64,000 bases of DNA. Source: Burkholderia cepacia GG4. Its GTDB lineage: Bacteria; Pseudomonadota; Gammaproteobacteria; Burkholderiales; Burkholderiaceae. The stretch's first letter is position 1; the number at the start of each line of letters is the position of its first letter. The notes under the pieces are model-generated. The model was not told the origin of the DNA and searched no databases. It was given only the letters and a program-made list of their open reading frames with translations. The stretch covers positions 2,914,001-2,978,000 of the forward strand of contig NC_018513.1 of NCBI RefSeq assembly GCF_000292915.1. Reading direction: 5' to 3'. The translations under genes and the position numbers were made by a program. Below are positions 1-7,994 of this stretch, piece by piece.

Positions 1-332
1 TGTTGCTCGCGGGCCACGTGCGCGAGGGGCGCATCGCATGCGCGCTCGGTGCGCTGCCGCTCGTCGCGCCACTGCCCGACGGGCCGGCCGACGCGATGCT
101 GCGCCCCGAGCAGATCGGCATCGTGCCGGCCGCGCATGCCGATGCGGCACGCGCTCATGCCGCGCGGGTCGAAGCCACGCAGTTTGCCGGGCAGGACGCC
201 GACGTGCTGGTGCGCCTCGACGCCGATGCCGACGCACGCGTGCGCGCACGCGTGCCAGGGCACCGGTGTCCGGCCGTCGGCGAGCGCGTGGCGCTCGTCG
301 TCGACGGTGCAGTGATGGCGTACCCGCGCTGA
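1..332 (+). CDS. ABC transporter ATP-binding protein, C-terminal TOBE part (5' end outside window)
   Basis: This is the last 110 codons or so of a plus-strand gene whose start lies before the window. The motif LRPEQIGI followed by a beta-rich segment ending GERVALVVDGAVMAYPR is typical of the TOBE domain at the C-terminus of import ATPases of the FbpC/PotA/CysA type. The nucleotide-binding domain (Walker A, signature, Walker B) is not in the window, so the substrate cannot be named. The TTG at position 3 is an internal codon, not a start. The gene converges on the SRPBCC gene with only 14 bp between the stops. The TOBE assignment is fairly safe; the transporter class is open. Confidence 0.75.
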   Translation, partial: LLAGHVREGRIACALGALPLVAPLPDGPADAMLRPEQIGIVPAAHADAARAHAARVEATQFAGQDADVLVRLDADADARVRARVPGHRCPAVGERVALVVDGAVMAYPR

Positions 333-346
333 CGGGCGCGCCGGGT

Positions 347-862
347 TCAGGCGTCGGCGCAGTCCGCGCCGTCGACCGGCCGGAAGGTTCGACCGTCCGC
401 TTCGACTTCGGCGCCCAGCCGGCGCGCGAGGCCTTGCGCGCCCGCGCGCATCACGACGTCGTGATTCCACCTGAACAGCGGGCGCGCGAACGGCTCCAGC
501 CAGTTCATCCAGCGCTCGCGCGTGCGGATGTGCCAGTCGTACCGGACGACGGTGCGCGCATCGGTGCCGGCGAACGACCAGCGTCCATCGCCTTCGATCG
601 CGCCGCTCGCGCGCCCTTCGAGCACATGGGGCCACTCGACGCGCAGCACGCGCATGTCGAAGGTCAGCCGGTACGGCAACGCCCCTTTCCAGGTATATCG
701 CTGCAGCGCGCCGACGCCGTGCGCGTCGCCACGCTCGATCTCGACGGTCCGCACGGCGCCCTTCCACCAGTCGGGCCAGCGGTCGACCTGATAGATCGCG
801 TCCCAGACCACCGCGAGCGGCGCGTCCACGTGCCAGACCGTCGAAAACCGGTATTCCGCCAT
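347..862 (-). CDS. SRPBCC (START/polyketide-cyclase fold) protein
   Basis: A 171-residue cytosolic protein. It opens with MAEYRFSTVWHVDAPLAVVW, followed by a Trp-rich stretch (WPDWWKG), the usual start of SRPBCC domains in which an N-terminal strand leads into a helix-grip pocket for a hydrophobic ligand. It has no signal peptide. The start at 862 is chosen because GGAGG sits 4 nt upstream; longer reading begins in sequence that only mirrors the neighbouring gene. It is the last gene of a minus-strand run with an ECF sigma factor, 23 bp after the LolA-like gene, so it is probably transcribed with it. The ligand and role are unknown. Confidence 0.8.
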   Translation of the reverse strand: MAEYRFSTVWHVDAPLAVVWDAIYQVDRWPDWWKGAVRTVEIERGDAHGVGALQRYTWKGALPYRLTFDMRVLRVEWPHVLEGRASGAIEGDGRWSFAGTDARTVVRYDWHIRTRERWMNWLEPFARPLFRWNHDVVMRAGAQGLARRLGAEVEADGRTFRPVDGADCADA

Positions 863-885
863 GCAGCCTCCGGCCTGAATCGGGA

Positions 886-1518
886 TCAGGGGGCGAAAAA
901 GCGTGCGGGAAACGCGACGTCGATCTCGACGTCGTCGAGCGTCACGGTTTCGAGCGGCTCGCCGTCGCCGTCCGCGAAGCTGACGACCTTCAGCGGAAAG
1001 CCGTCCTCGGCGTCCAGCCACAGCCGGTAGCGATGCACGCCGCCGACCACGTGCGCGGGCGCGCCGGTCACCGACACGCGTAGCGCGCTCCGGCCGCCGA
1101 CGGTTTCCTCGCCTTCGGTCACCGTCGCGCCGCCCTGCTGCAACGCGTGGACGTTGCGCAGCAGTTCGCCGACGTCCGACCGGTCGACCCGGTGGCCGCT
1201 GCGGTCGCGCACGAGCGGATTGGACGGCGACAGCGTCAGCGCGGGCGGCGCATGCTCGCCGAACGGGCGCAGCCGGACCTTGCCGGCGTCGGGATCGTAG
1301 GCGAGCACCGCGCCGTGATGGGGTGACACGAAATCCATCCGGACGAAACCGGGTTTCAGGTACGCATAGCGGATTTCGGTGTGCTCGCCGCTTCTGGCCG
1401 ACGAGCGGATCGTCGCGCGGTACGAGTGGACGTGGTCGAAATGCGCCTGCGCGACGGTCACGGGGTCGGCTGTCATGCTCGCTCCTATCAGGCTCGCGGC
1501 CAGCAATGCGGCAATCAT
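886..1518 (-). CDS. exported LolA-like (DUF1571-type) protein
   Basis: A 210-residue protein with an N-terminal hydrophobic export segment (MIAALLAASLIGASMTADP). The body resembles the LolA/LolB or DUF1571 fold: a mean-strand pattern with RYAYLKPGFVRMDFVSP, then YRLWLDAEDGFPLKVVSF near the C-terminus, a hallmark of outer-membrane lipoprotein-sorting relatives. It probably binds a lipid or lipoprotein in the periplasm. Its start codon overlaps the stop of the cupredoxin gene in an ATGA arrangement, which indicates translational coupling inside the sigma-factor operon. Not the housekeeping lolA: the sequence is shorter on LolA-specific features and the context differs. Confidence 0.7.
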   Translation of the reverse strand: MIAALLAASLIGASMTADPVTVAQAHFDHVHSYRATIRSSARSGEHTEIRYAYLKPGFVRMDFVSPHHGAVLAYDPDAGKVRLRPFGEHAPPALTLSPSNPLVRDRSGHRVDRSDVGELLRNVHALQQGGATVTEGEETVGGRSALRVSVTGAPAHVVGGVHRYRLWLDAEDGFPLKVVSFADGDGEPLETVTLDDVEIDVAFPARFFAP

Positions 1519-1940
1519 GGCGCCGCCTCGACGTCGAGCACGCCTTCCATCCCGCGCTCGCGATGGCTGCGGAACAACAACAGCCGATGCGTGCAATAGT
1601 AGGCGAAGCGGCCGGGCTCCGTCGGTGTGAAGCGCAGGATACGCGGCGTCGTGCTCAGGTCGGTATGGACCGTGATGCCGGCCTGCGGCGCATCGATTTC
1701 GAAACTGTGCGGCACGAGGCCCGGTTCGGCCGAGACGGTCAGTTCGACCGGCACGTGCGCTCTGACGATCACATGCTTCGGGCGAAAGAAATAGCTGCCG
1801 CCGACGATCGCCACCCGCTGCACGCCGTCGGCGTCGACCGGCACGCGCAGCGGCGCATCGCCGTCCGCCCGCGCGAACCCGGCGCCCGCCACGAGCACCA
1901 CCGCTACCATCGCCGCCTTCGCTGCCCTCGCGTTCATCAT
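1515..1940 (-). CDS. exported cupredoxin-domain protein
   Basis: A 141-residue protein with a signal peptide over residues 1-26 (cut after GFARA). The mature part is a small beta-barrel with likely type-1 copper ligands: His78 in VPHSFEI, Cys116 in AYYCTH, His126 (or His118) and Met131 in RERGMEG. The loop from Cys to Met is longer than in azurin or plastocyanin. It would carry electrons or copper in the periplasm. AGGGAG lies just before the start codon at 1940; a second ATG follows directly. The stop overlaps the next gene by 4 nt. The copper-binding role is inferred from ligand spacing and not proven. Confidence 0.75.
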   Translation of the reverse strand: MMNARAAKAAMVAVVLVAGAGFARADGDAPLRVPVDADGVQRVAIVGGSYFFRPKHVIVRAHVPVELTVSAEPGLVPHSFEIDAPQAGITVHTDLSTTPRILRFTPTEPGRFAYYCTHRLLLFRSHRERGMEGVLDVEAAP

Positions 1941-1965
1941 TGGCTCCCTGCCGAGGTCGCGCGCG

Positions 1966-2754
1966 TCAGCCCTTCCACGCGTCGGTCGGCCCGCCGAGCG
2001 CGCCGCATGCGTCGATCGCGAGCTCGCGCAGGCGTCGTTCGTCGGCGCGCCCGGACAGCGCATAACCCATGCCGCGGTCCGACCAGAAATACGTGTAGCG
2101 GCCGTCGGCCGACATCGCCTGGGGCGCGAAGCGCCGCGCATCGTAGGCCGTCATGTACAGCGTCACGCGCTTGCCGTCCGCGCGCTGGTACATCAGTTGC
2201 ACCGCCGGCCCCGCGTCGCCCGGCAGCAGCCGGCCGCCCATCAATGCATAGCCATATTCGTCGAGCGACGGCGCGCGCACGGGCCGCCCGAGCCGCACGG
2301 ACAGCCACGCGGCAAGGCGCGCCGGATCGCGGGCGTCGACCTCGACCGGGTGCTCCCGATCGGCCGCGTACACGGCGTACGCGACGTCCGCGCGCGCGGC
2401 GAATGCCGGCTCGACGCCGAATGTCGTCCAGCCCGCATGCAGCGCGACGCCGATCACCAGCCCTGCTGCCAGCCCCGCGCATGCGTACGCGAAGCCGCGC
2501 CAGCGCGGCGCGCGGCGCTGCACGAACAGCGCGGGTGCGGCGCCCGGCAGCGGGAACAGCGCATGCAGTGCATCGCGCTGCGCGCGGTAATGCGCGAACC
2601 GGTCGGCTTCCCGCGGATCGGACTGCAGCCGTTCGAGCACCTCGAGGCGCTCCTGCCCCGACAACTCGCCGTCGAGCAGCGCCGACAGCAGCCGGGCGGA
2701 CGCATCGGCATCGTCGTCCCGATCGTTCGATGGTTTGTGCGGATCGTCCATCAT
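1966..2754 (-). CDS. anti-sigma factor, membrane-spanning
   Basis: A 262-residue protein. Residues about 18-62 form a helical N-terminal anti-sigma domain (SARLLSALLDGELSGQER...), followed by one membrane helix at about 87-107 and a periplasmic domain of about 150 residues. There is no HxxxCxxC zinc motif, so this is not a ZAS-type anti-sigma factor; the start resembles the RsiW/ChrR-independent group that begins LSALLDGEL. The start codons (ATGATG) overlap the stop of the sigma gene, the usual arrangement for a sigma/anti-sigma pair. The signal sensed by the periplasmic part is unknown. Confidence 0.85.
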   Translation of the reverse strand: MMDDPHKPSNDRDDDADASARLLSALLDGELSGQERLEVLERLQSDPREADRFAHYRAQRDALHALFPLPGAAPALFVQRRAPRWRGFAYACAGLAAGLVIGVALHAGWTTFGVEPAFAARADVAYAVYAADREHPVEVDARDPARLAAWLSVRLGRPVRAPSLDEYGYALMGGRLLPGDAGPAVQLMYQRADGKRVTLYMTAYDARRFAPQAMSADGRYTYFWSDRGMGYALSGRADERRLRELAIDACGALGGPTDAWKG

Positions 2755-3266
2755 GTCTTCCCGATCACCCGTAACGCGGCCGTGCCGCGCGCCGGCGGCT
2801 CGCCCGACAGCAGCGCACGCATCTGCTCGCGCGCGCGCGACAGCCGCGACATCACCGTACCCACCGGCACGCCGAGCACCTGTGCGGCGTCGCGGTAGCT
2901 CAACTCCTCGAGCGCGACCAGCAGCAGCACCTCGCGCTGCTCGACGGGCAGCCGATACAGCGCGCGCTGCACGTCGCGCAGGATCAGGCCGCCGATCTCG
3001 TCGGCCGGCGCGGCCATCGTCTGCCACGGCGCCGTTGCATCGTCGACCGCGATCTCGTGCCGCGCGCGCAACTGGTCGATGAAGCGGTGGCGCAGCAGCG
3101 TCAGCAGCCACGCGCGCAGGTTGCCGCCGTCGCGCGGCGGCCGGTTCAGCGCACGCTCGAGCGTGTCCTGCACGAGATCATCGGCCCAGGCCCGGTCGCC
3201 CGTCAGCGCGCGCGCATACCGCGTGAGATGCGGCAGCCACACCAGCAGGTCGGATTCGTAGCTCAT
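2751..3266 (-). CDS. ECF-family RNA polymerase sigma factor
   Basis: A 171-residue protein with both expected parts: region 2 at about residues 8-72 (DDLVQDTLERAL, then RAWLLTLLRHRFIDQLR) and region 4 at about 105-150 (LPVEQREVLLLVALEELSY and a helix-turn-helix ending VGTVMSRLSRAR). It lacks region 3, as ECF sigmas do. The C-terminal tail of about 20 residues is variable. It is cotranslated with the anti-sigma gene. The COG4315 gene lies 35 bp upstream in the same direction, which suggests that the sigma factor is transcribed from a promoter ahead of that gene. Confidence 0.93.
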   Translation of the reverse strand: MSYESDLLVWLPHLTRYARALTGDRAWADDLVQDTLERALNRPPRDGGNLRAWLLTLLRHRFIDQLRARHEIAVDDATAPWQTMAAPADEIGGLILRDVQRALYRLPVEQREVLLLVALEELSYRDAAQVLGVPVGTVMSRLSRAREQMRALLSGEPPARGTAALRVIGKT

Positions 3267-3301
3267 CCCGATGCCTCGCGCGTCGCCGCGCCGTCAGTCA
3301 A

Positions 3302-3661
3302 TCAGGGACGCGCGACGTGCCACATCCCGCCGATCCCGTCGCCGCCCGTGTCGCCGGCCTTGCGGTCCATCTTCCAGCGATACAGCGGGCGGCCGTGGTA
3401 CGCCCATTGCTTCTTGCCGTCGTCGCGTGCGACGAGGCTCAGTGCGCCCGACGCCTTGTCGTACCCGTCGGCGAGCGCCGGCGGCCAGTTGGCCGCGCAC
3501 GAGCCGCTGCACGTGCTCTTGCCCGGCGCGTCGTGATCGAACACGTACAACGTCATGTGATCTTCATCGACCAGTTTCCCGTCTCCGACCTGCGGCGGTT
3601 CCGCGGCCGCGGGCCGGACGATTGCGGCCGTCAGCGCGACGGCGAACAGTATCGTCTTCAT
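3302..3661 (-). CDS. COG4315-type exported protein
   Basis: A 119-residue secreted protein: signal peptide 1-20 (RPAAA then EPPQ), then the family motif LYVFDHDAPGKSTCSGSCA with Cys51 and Cys55, and a second half containing WAYHGRPLYRWKMDRKAGD. This two-repeat pattern is typical of the COG4315 'secreted repeat' family, whose function is not established. The start at 3661 has AAGGAG 8 nt upstream. It heads the sigma-factor gene run, 35 bp before the sigma gene. One guess from the context with a cupredoxin is a role in periplasmic redox or metal stress; this is inference only. Confidence 0.85.
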   Translation of the reverse strand: MKTILFAVALTAAIVRPAAAEPPQVGDGKLVDEDHMTLYVFDHDAPGKSTCSGSCAANWPPALADGYDKASGALSLVARDDGKKQWAYHGRPLYRWKMDRKAGDTGGDGIGGMWHVARP

Positions 3662-3864
3662 TCCCGTTCTCCTTGGCATGGCCTCACGGCACGGCGCTGC
3701 CGGACGGGACGATCGACTTCATCGTGATCATTATCCCGCCGCGCGTTCGCGCCGTGACTCGGTATGTAAACGGACGGGCGGGACCGCTTATTCCATGCCG
3801 ACCCGCGATAGCCGGCGGCGGCCGCGCGCCGGCCATTCATCCGACGAAAAAATCGGAGACCCAA

Positions 3865-3900
3865 GGAAAACGCGGCATGACATCGCTGTCATGCCGCGTT
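3865..3900 (-). terminator. intrinsic terminator of the repeat-protein gene
   Basis: A perfect 14-bp stem (3869-3882 with 3887-3900) closes a TCGC loop (GCGA on the minus strand). Read on the minus strand the stem is followed by TTTTCC. It lies 55 bp beyond the stop of the repeat-protein gene and is therefore its likely terminator. The stem is nearly symmetric, so it could also slow plus-strand transcription. Confidence 0.85.
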
Positions 3901-3954
3901 GCGCGACCCGTTGCGCGCAGCAGCCGATATCTGGCCGCCGCCCGTTCCGGCCGG

Positions 3955-6210
3955 TTACTTCGGCAGTGCGCCCGTCACCGCCTGCAGCAGCGTCGACACC
4001 GGTGCGAGCGGGTTGTTTGCCGAACCGTTGCCCGAGTGCGGCGTGACCGACAGGCCCGGTGCGGAACCGAGCGCCGTGCCGACCGACGTGCCGACCGCGT
4101 TGACGACCGTCGCCGTCGCATTGCTGCCCGTCGACAGCAGCGAACCGGCTGCCCCCGCCGTGCTGCCCGCCGCGCTTGCGCCCGTGCCGAGCAGGCTGCC
4201 GCCCGCCGCAGCCGTCGAACCGGCCGCACCCGACAACGCGCCAGCCGCCTGCCCGAGGGCTGCCGGACCGTTCGCGAGGGCACCCGTCGCCGAACCGAGC
4301 GCACCGGTCAGTGCGCCGGCCGGGTTGCTGCCGCCGGTCAGGCCGCTGACGAGGTTCGTGATCGGCGCGATCGGGTTGCTGCCGCCTGCGCCCGACAGCG
4401 CGCCGACGACCTGGTTCACGACACCCTGTACCGGCGCGAGCGGATTCGATCCGCCGAGGTTGCCGAGTGCGCCCGTCACCGAGTTCACCGCATTGCTCAG
4501 TGCACCGGCCGGGTTGCTGCTGCCGAGGGTTCCGACGACCTGGTTCACGACGCCTTGCACCGGCGCCAGCGGGTTCGTGCCGCCGAGGTTGCCGAGTGCG
4601 CCCGTCACCGAATTCACCGCGCTGCTCAGTGCGCCGGCCGCGTTGCTGCTGCCGAGCGTACTGACGACCTGGTTCACGACGCCTTGCACCGGCGCCAGCG
4701 GGTTCGTGCCACCGAGGTTGCCGAGTGCGCCCGTCACCGAACCGAGCGCACCGCTCAGCGCGCCGGCCGCGTTACCGCCCGTCGGCAGCGCGTTCTGCAG
4801 GCCGCTGACGAGATTCGTGATCGGCGCGATCGGGCTGCCGGCGCCCGACAGCGTGCCGACGACCTGGTTCACGACACCCTGCACCGGTGCGAGCGGATTG
4901 GTGCCGCCGAGATTGCCGAACGCCCCCGTCACCGAGTTCACCGCGTTCGTCAGTGCACTGGCCGGGTCGCCGTTGCCGAGCGTTCCGGCGAGTTGCGTGA
5001 CGGCACCCTGTACCGGCGCGAGCGGGCTCGACGCGCCACCGAGGTTGCCGAGCGCGCCCGTGATCGTATTGACCCCGTTGCTCAGCGCACCGGCCGGGTT
5101 GCCGCGGCCGAGCGTGCCCGTGACCTGGTCGACGACGTTCTGGATCGGCGCCAGCGGGTTGGTACCGCCGACATTGCCCAGTGCGCCCGTGACCGTGCCG
5201 AGGGCGCCGGTCAGTGCGCCTGCCGGGTTGGTGCCGCCGACGTTACCCAGTGCGCCCGTGACCGTACCGAGGGCGCCGGTCAGTGCGCCTGCCGGGTTGG
5301 TACCGCCGACGTTACCCAGTGCCCCCGTGAACGTACCGAGCGCACCGGTCAGTGCGCCTGCGGGGTTGTTGCCGCCGACATTGCCCAATGCGCCCGTCAC
5401 CGTGCCGAGGGCGCCGGTCAGTGCACCTGCCGGGTTGGTGCCGCCGACATTGCCCAATGCCCCCGTCACCGTGCCGAGCGCGCCGGTCAGCGCACCTGCC
5501 GGGTTGGTGCCGCCGACATTGCCCAATGCCCCCGTCACCGTGCCGAGAGCACCGGTCAGCGCGCCTGCCGGGTTGGTGCCGCCGACATTGCCCAATGCGC
5601 CCGCAACCGTGCCGAGGGCGCCGGTCAGTGCGCCTGCCGGGTTGGTGCCGCCAACGTTACCCAGTGCGCCCGCGACCGTACCGAGCGCACCGGTCAACGC
5701 ACCTGCCGGGTTACCGCCACCGAGCGTACCCGTCACTTGATTCACCACACCTTGAAGCGGCGCCAGCGGATTTGCGCCGCCGCCGGCATTCCCCAGTCCG
5801 CCCGTCACCGTGCCAACCGCATTGCTCAACGTCCCCGTCGCCGTATTCAGCCCGCCAGCCGGGTTGCCGCCATTGAGCGCACCCGTGACCTGGTTCACCA
5901 CGCCCTGCACCGGCGCGAGCGGCGTCACCGTGCCGCCACCGCCGCCGAACGCGTCCGACAGTGCCTGCCCGGGATTGCCCAGCGACGTCTGGATCGCACC
6001 CGGCCCGCCCGTCGTCACCGTAACCGAGCCCAGCGGCGACGTGCCCGTCGCCGTCAGCCCGACAGATACGCCATTCGTCGGTGGACTGATGATCACTTGC
6101 GGAATCGGCAGCCCATCGAGCGTCCCCGCCATCGCCGTACCCGAAGCCAGTACCCCGAACATCATCGCGACCGACAGCGCCACACCCGTCAATTCAAGAT
6201 TTTGTCCCAT
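3955..6210 (-). CDS. exported Gly/Ala/Leu-rich tandem-repeat protein
   Basis: A 751-residue protein of very low complexity. Residues about 1-31 look like an export signal (hydrophobic LTGVALSVAMMFGVLASG then TAMAG). The rest consists of two repeat types: a 23-residue unit beginning NPAGALTGALGTV and ending GALGNVGGT, eight times in a row, and a longer unit with NPLAPVQGVVNQV and SVTGALGNLGG that recurs on both sides. Such proteins are sometimes annotated in Burkholderia as collagen-like triple-helix repeat proteins, but there is no Gly-X-Y periodicity here, so I do not adopt that name. GGTAAGG precedes the start at 6210. It stands alone, with its own terminator. Probable surface or matrix protein; function unknown. 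Confidence 0.75.
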   Translation of the reverse strand: MGQNLELTGVALSVAMMFGVLASGTAMAGTLDGLPIPQVIISPPTNGVSVGLTATGTSPLGSVTVTTGGPGAIQTSLGNPGQALSDAFGGGGGTVTPLAPVQGVVNQVTGALNGGNPAGGLNTATGTLSNAVGTVTGGLGNAGGGANPLAPLQGVVNQVTGTLGGGNPAGALTGALGTVAGALGNVGGTNPAGALTGALGTVAGALGNVGGTNPAGALTGALGTVTGALGNVGGTNPAGALTGALGTVTGALGNVGGTNPAGALTGALGTVTGALGNVGGNNPAGALTGALGTFTGALGNVGGTNPAGALTGALGTVTGALGNVGGTNPAGALTGALGTVTGALGNVGGTNPLAPIQNVVDQVTGTLGRGNPAGALSNGVNTITGALGNLGGASSPLAPVQGAVTQLAGTLGNGDPASALTNAVNSVTGAFGNLGGTNPLAPVQGVVNQVVGTLSGAGSPIAPITNLVSGLQNALPTGGNAAGALSGALGSVTGALGNLGGTNPLAPVQGVVNQVVSTLGSSNAAGALSSAVNSVTGALGNLGGTNPLAPVQGVVNQVVGTLGSSNPAGALSNAVNSVTGALGNLGGSNPLAPVQGVVNQVVGALSGAGGSNPIAPITNLVSGLTGGSNPAGALTGALGSATGALANGPAALGQAAGALSGAAGSTAAAGGSLLGTGASAAGSTAGAAGSLLSTGSNATATVVNAVGTSVGTALGSAPGLSVTPHSGNGSANNPLAPVSTLLQAVTGALPK
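5161..5712 (-). repeat. eight 69-bp tandem repeats inside the repeat-protein gene
   Basis: Eight consecutive in-frame copies of a 69-bp unit (23 codons) fill 552 bp without interruption. Copies differ at few positions: Val to Ala at residue 14 in two copies, one Phe for Val, one Asn for Thr at the end. Near-identity suggests recent expansion or homogenisation, so copy number may vary between strains. Confidence 0.95.
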
Positions 6211-6682
6211 CCTTACCCCATCTCGGTTGGCACTACGTTGATAAAGCATGGGGACGGATTGCACGAAGCGTGCCACCTCGATAAAACGGATTCATTCGTT
6301 GGCCCATTGCAAGCCAATACCGTTTTTATATGGATTTACGAGGAAATAAGCGGATCGCGCCGCCGCAAACATCTGACGAAACAGGCGTGGCGGGCGCGGA
6401 TGTAACGTAACGTTTGCGAGGCCTGAAGTAACGTGTTCCGCGACATCCAGGGTCACATCGGAACGACGCGTTGCGAGGGTCCACCGGATTGCCGGGACGG
6501 TTCACCTGCTGCGCATTTCATTTATATGAAAATGCATTGATAAATCGCTTTTTCCTGATTTTCTTATTTAGCGATGTCTTTCCGGTCAATTACGCAGATC
6601 ATTTCTGGTTGCGCAGTTTTCGCGAATGCGTACAGCCGAATGAAAAACTGTGACGGCCGCACGCGCGGCCGCCATCGCCCGC
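6211..6682. other. AT-richer intergenic region upstream of the repeat-protein gene
   Basis: No gene is supported in these 472 bp. The stretch from about 6500 to 6650 is clearly AT-richer than the surroundings. It includes a small inverted repeat around 6516-6535 (TTTCAT, TTAT, ATGAAA) and a second 6-bp pair (ATCGCT and AGCGAT) about 20 bp apart near 6546-6577. A GGCCGC hairpin at 6655-6670, followed after several bases by TTTTT on the minus strand, may end the D-amino-acid dehydrogenase transcript. The promoter of the repeat-protein gene should lie here, but I cannot fix its boxes. Confidence 0.5.
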
Positions 6683-7927
6683 TCAACCGAAACGCGCGGG
6701 CCGGTACGGATGAGGATCGATGTAGGTCGGCGCGCCGGTCATCATCTCGGCGAGCAACCGCCCGGTCGCAGGTCCGAGCGTGAGCCCGTGGTGGCAATGG
6801 CCGAACGCAAACCACAAGTGACGATGGCGCGGCGCGGGCCCGATCACCGGCCGCATGTCCGGCGTGCACGGCCGCATCCCGAGCCACGGCGCCGGGTCGA
6901 GCCGCTCGCCGATGCCGAACGCGTCGCGCGCCAGCGGCTCGGCACGCGCGAGTTGCACGCCGGTCGGCGGCGCGCCGCGCAACGCGATCTCGACGCCGGT
7001 CGTGAGCCGCAGCCGGCCGCCCTCCATCGGCGCGACCACGAAGCCCTCCTCGGTATCGCACACGGGCACGTTCAGCGGCGTGCGCGTCGGCCGGTAATGC
7101 ATGTGATAGCCGCGCTTCGCGCGCAGCGGAATCCGGTAGCCGAGCGGCGCGAACACATGATCGGACCACGGCCCGAGCGCGACCACGGCCGACCGCGCCG
7201 AAATCGGCCCGTGTCCGGTCTCGACCTGCCAGCCGTCGCGCACCTGCGCAAGCGTCGTCGCGTCGCCGTGCGCGAACGTGCCGCCGTCGCGCTCGAACAG
7301 CTGCGCGTACGCCTTCGTGAGACCGCCTGGGCTCGACACGGTTTTCGGATCCTGCCAGTGGAACGCGCCGCAGAATGCATCGCCGATGCCGGGCTCGCGC
7401 GCGCGCAACGCCCGTGCGTCGAGTACGCTCATGCGCAGCCCGTGCGCGTCGGCCACCCGTTGCTGCGCACGCGATTCCGCGTCGAACAGCGCGGGCGAAC
7501 GGAAGGCCTCGATCCACCCGCCGTCATGCACGAGCGGCTGCGCGTCGGTGCGCGCGAGCAGCGCGTCATGCTCGACGACGCTCGCCGCGACCAGCGGCAG
7601 CATGTCGCGCGCGGCGGCCGCGAGCCGGTGCGGCGACGATTCGCGCCAGAAGCGCGCGAGCCAGCCCGCATACGCGGGCAGCGCGCGATAGTCCCAGTAG
7701 AGGTCGACCGAGCGGTTGCGCGCGTAGCGCAGCAGCGTGCCGAGCCGGCGCGGAAACGCGTACGGCACGACCGACGAGCGCTCGATCAGCCCGGCATTGC
7801 CGTGGCTCGTTTCCTCGCCGGGCGCACGCCGGTCGACGAGCGCGACGCGCAGCCCGCGATCCTGCAGATGCAGCGCCGACGACACGCCGACGATGCCGGC
7901 CCCCAGAACGATGACGTCGAAATCCAT
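6683..7927 (-). CDS. dauA: FAD-dependent D-amino-acid dehydrogenase, DauA-like
   Basis: A 414-residue flavoenzyme of the DadA/DAO family. It starts with an FAD-binding Rossmann motif (VIVLGAGIVGVSSALHLQDRG, then a basic-acidic strand VALVDRR) and ends with the second FAD signature (MRPVIGPAPRHRHLWFAFGHCHHGLTLGP), which closes the dinucleotide site. Such enzymes oxidise D-amino acids to imino acids and pass electrons to the respiratory chain. The neighbours are the substrate-binding protein upstream on the same strand, and divergent ketimine-reductase-like and YheO/DauR-like genes. The same four families occur together in the Pseudomonas dau locus for D-arginine, so DauA is the best reading; plain DadA (D-alanine) is the alternative. 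GGGGAAG precedes the start. Confidence 0.8.
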   Translation of the reverse strand: MDFDVIVLGAGIVGVSSALHLQDRGLRVALVDRRAPGEETSHGNAGLIERSSVVPYAFPRRLGTLLRYARNRSVDLYWDYRALPAYAGWLARFWRESSPHRLAAAARDMLPLVAASVVEHDALLARTDAQPLVHDGGWIEAFRSPALFDAESRAQQRVADAHGLRMSVLDARALRAREPGIGDAFCGAFHWQDPKTVSSPGGLTKAYAQLFERDGGTFAHGDATTLAQVRDGWQVETGHGPISARSAVVALGPWSDHVFAPLGYRIPLRAKRGYHMHYRPTRTPLNVPVCDTEEGFVVAPMEGGRLRLTTGVEIALRGAPPTGVQLARAEPLARDAFGIGERLDPAPWLGMRPCTPDMRPVIGPAPRHRHLWFAFGHCHHGLTLGPATGRLLAEMMTGAPTYIDPHPYRPARFG

Positions 7928-7994
7928 GCTTCCCCGTACTGCGTCGAGATTCGGTACGACGCGTGCCGGCACGGCGGCCGGCGCGCGGCCTGGC

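Noticed and set aside
3955..6210. Collagen-like protein
   Set aside because: There is no Gly-X-Y triplet periodicity; the glycine spacing follows a 23-residue unit.
3271..6405. Very long plus-strand open frames (over 600 and over 1000 codons) opposite the repeat protein
   Set aside because: They arise because the 69-bp repeat and high GC keep the antisense frames open. Composition (Arg/Ala/Pro-rich) and lack of ribosome sites and homology-like motifs favour the minus-strand gene, which has a signal peptide and a terminator.
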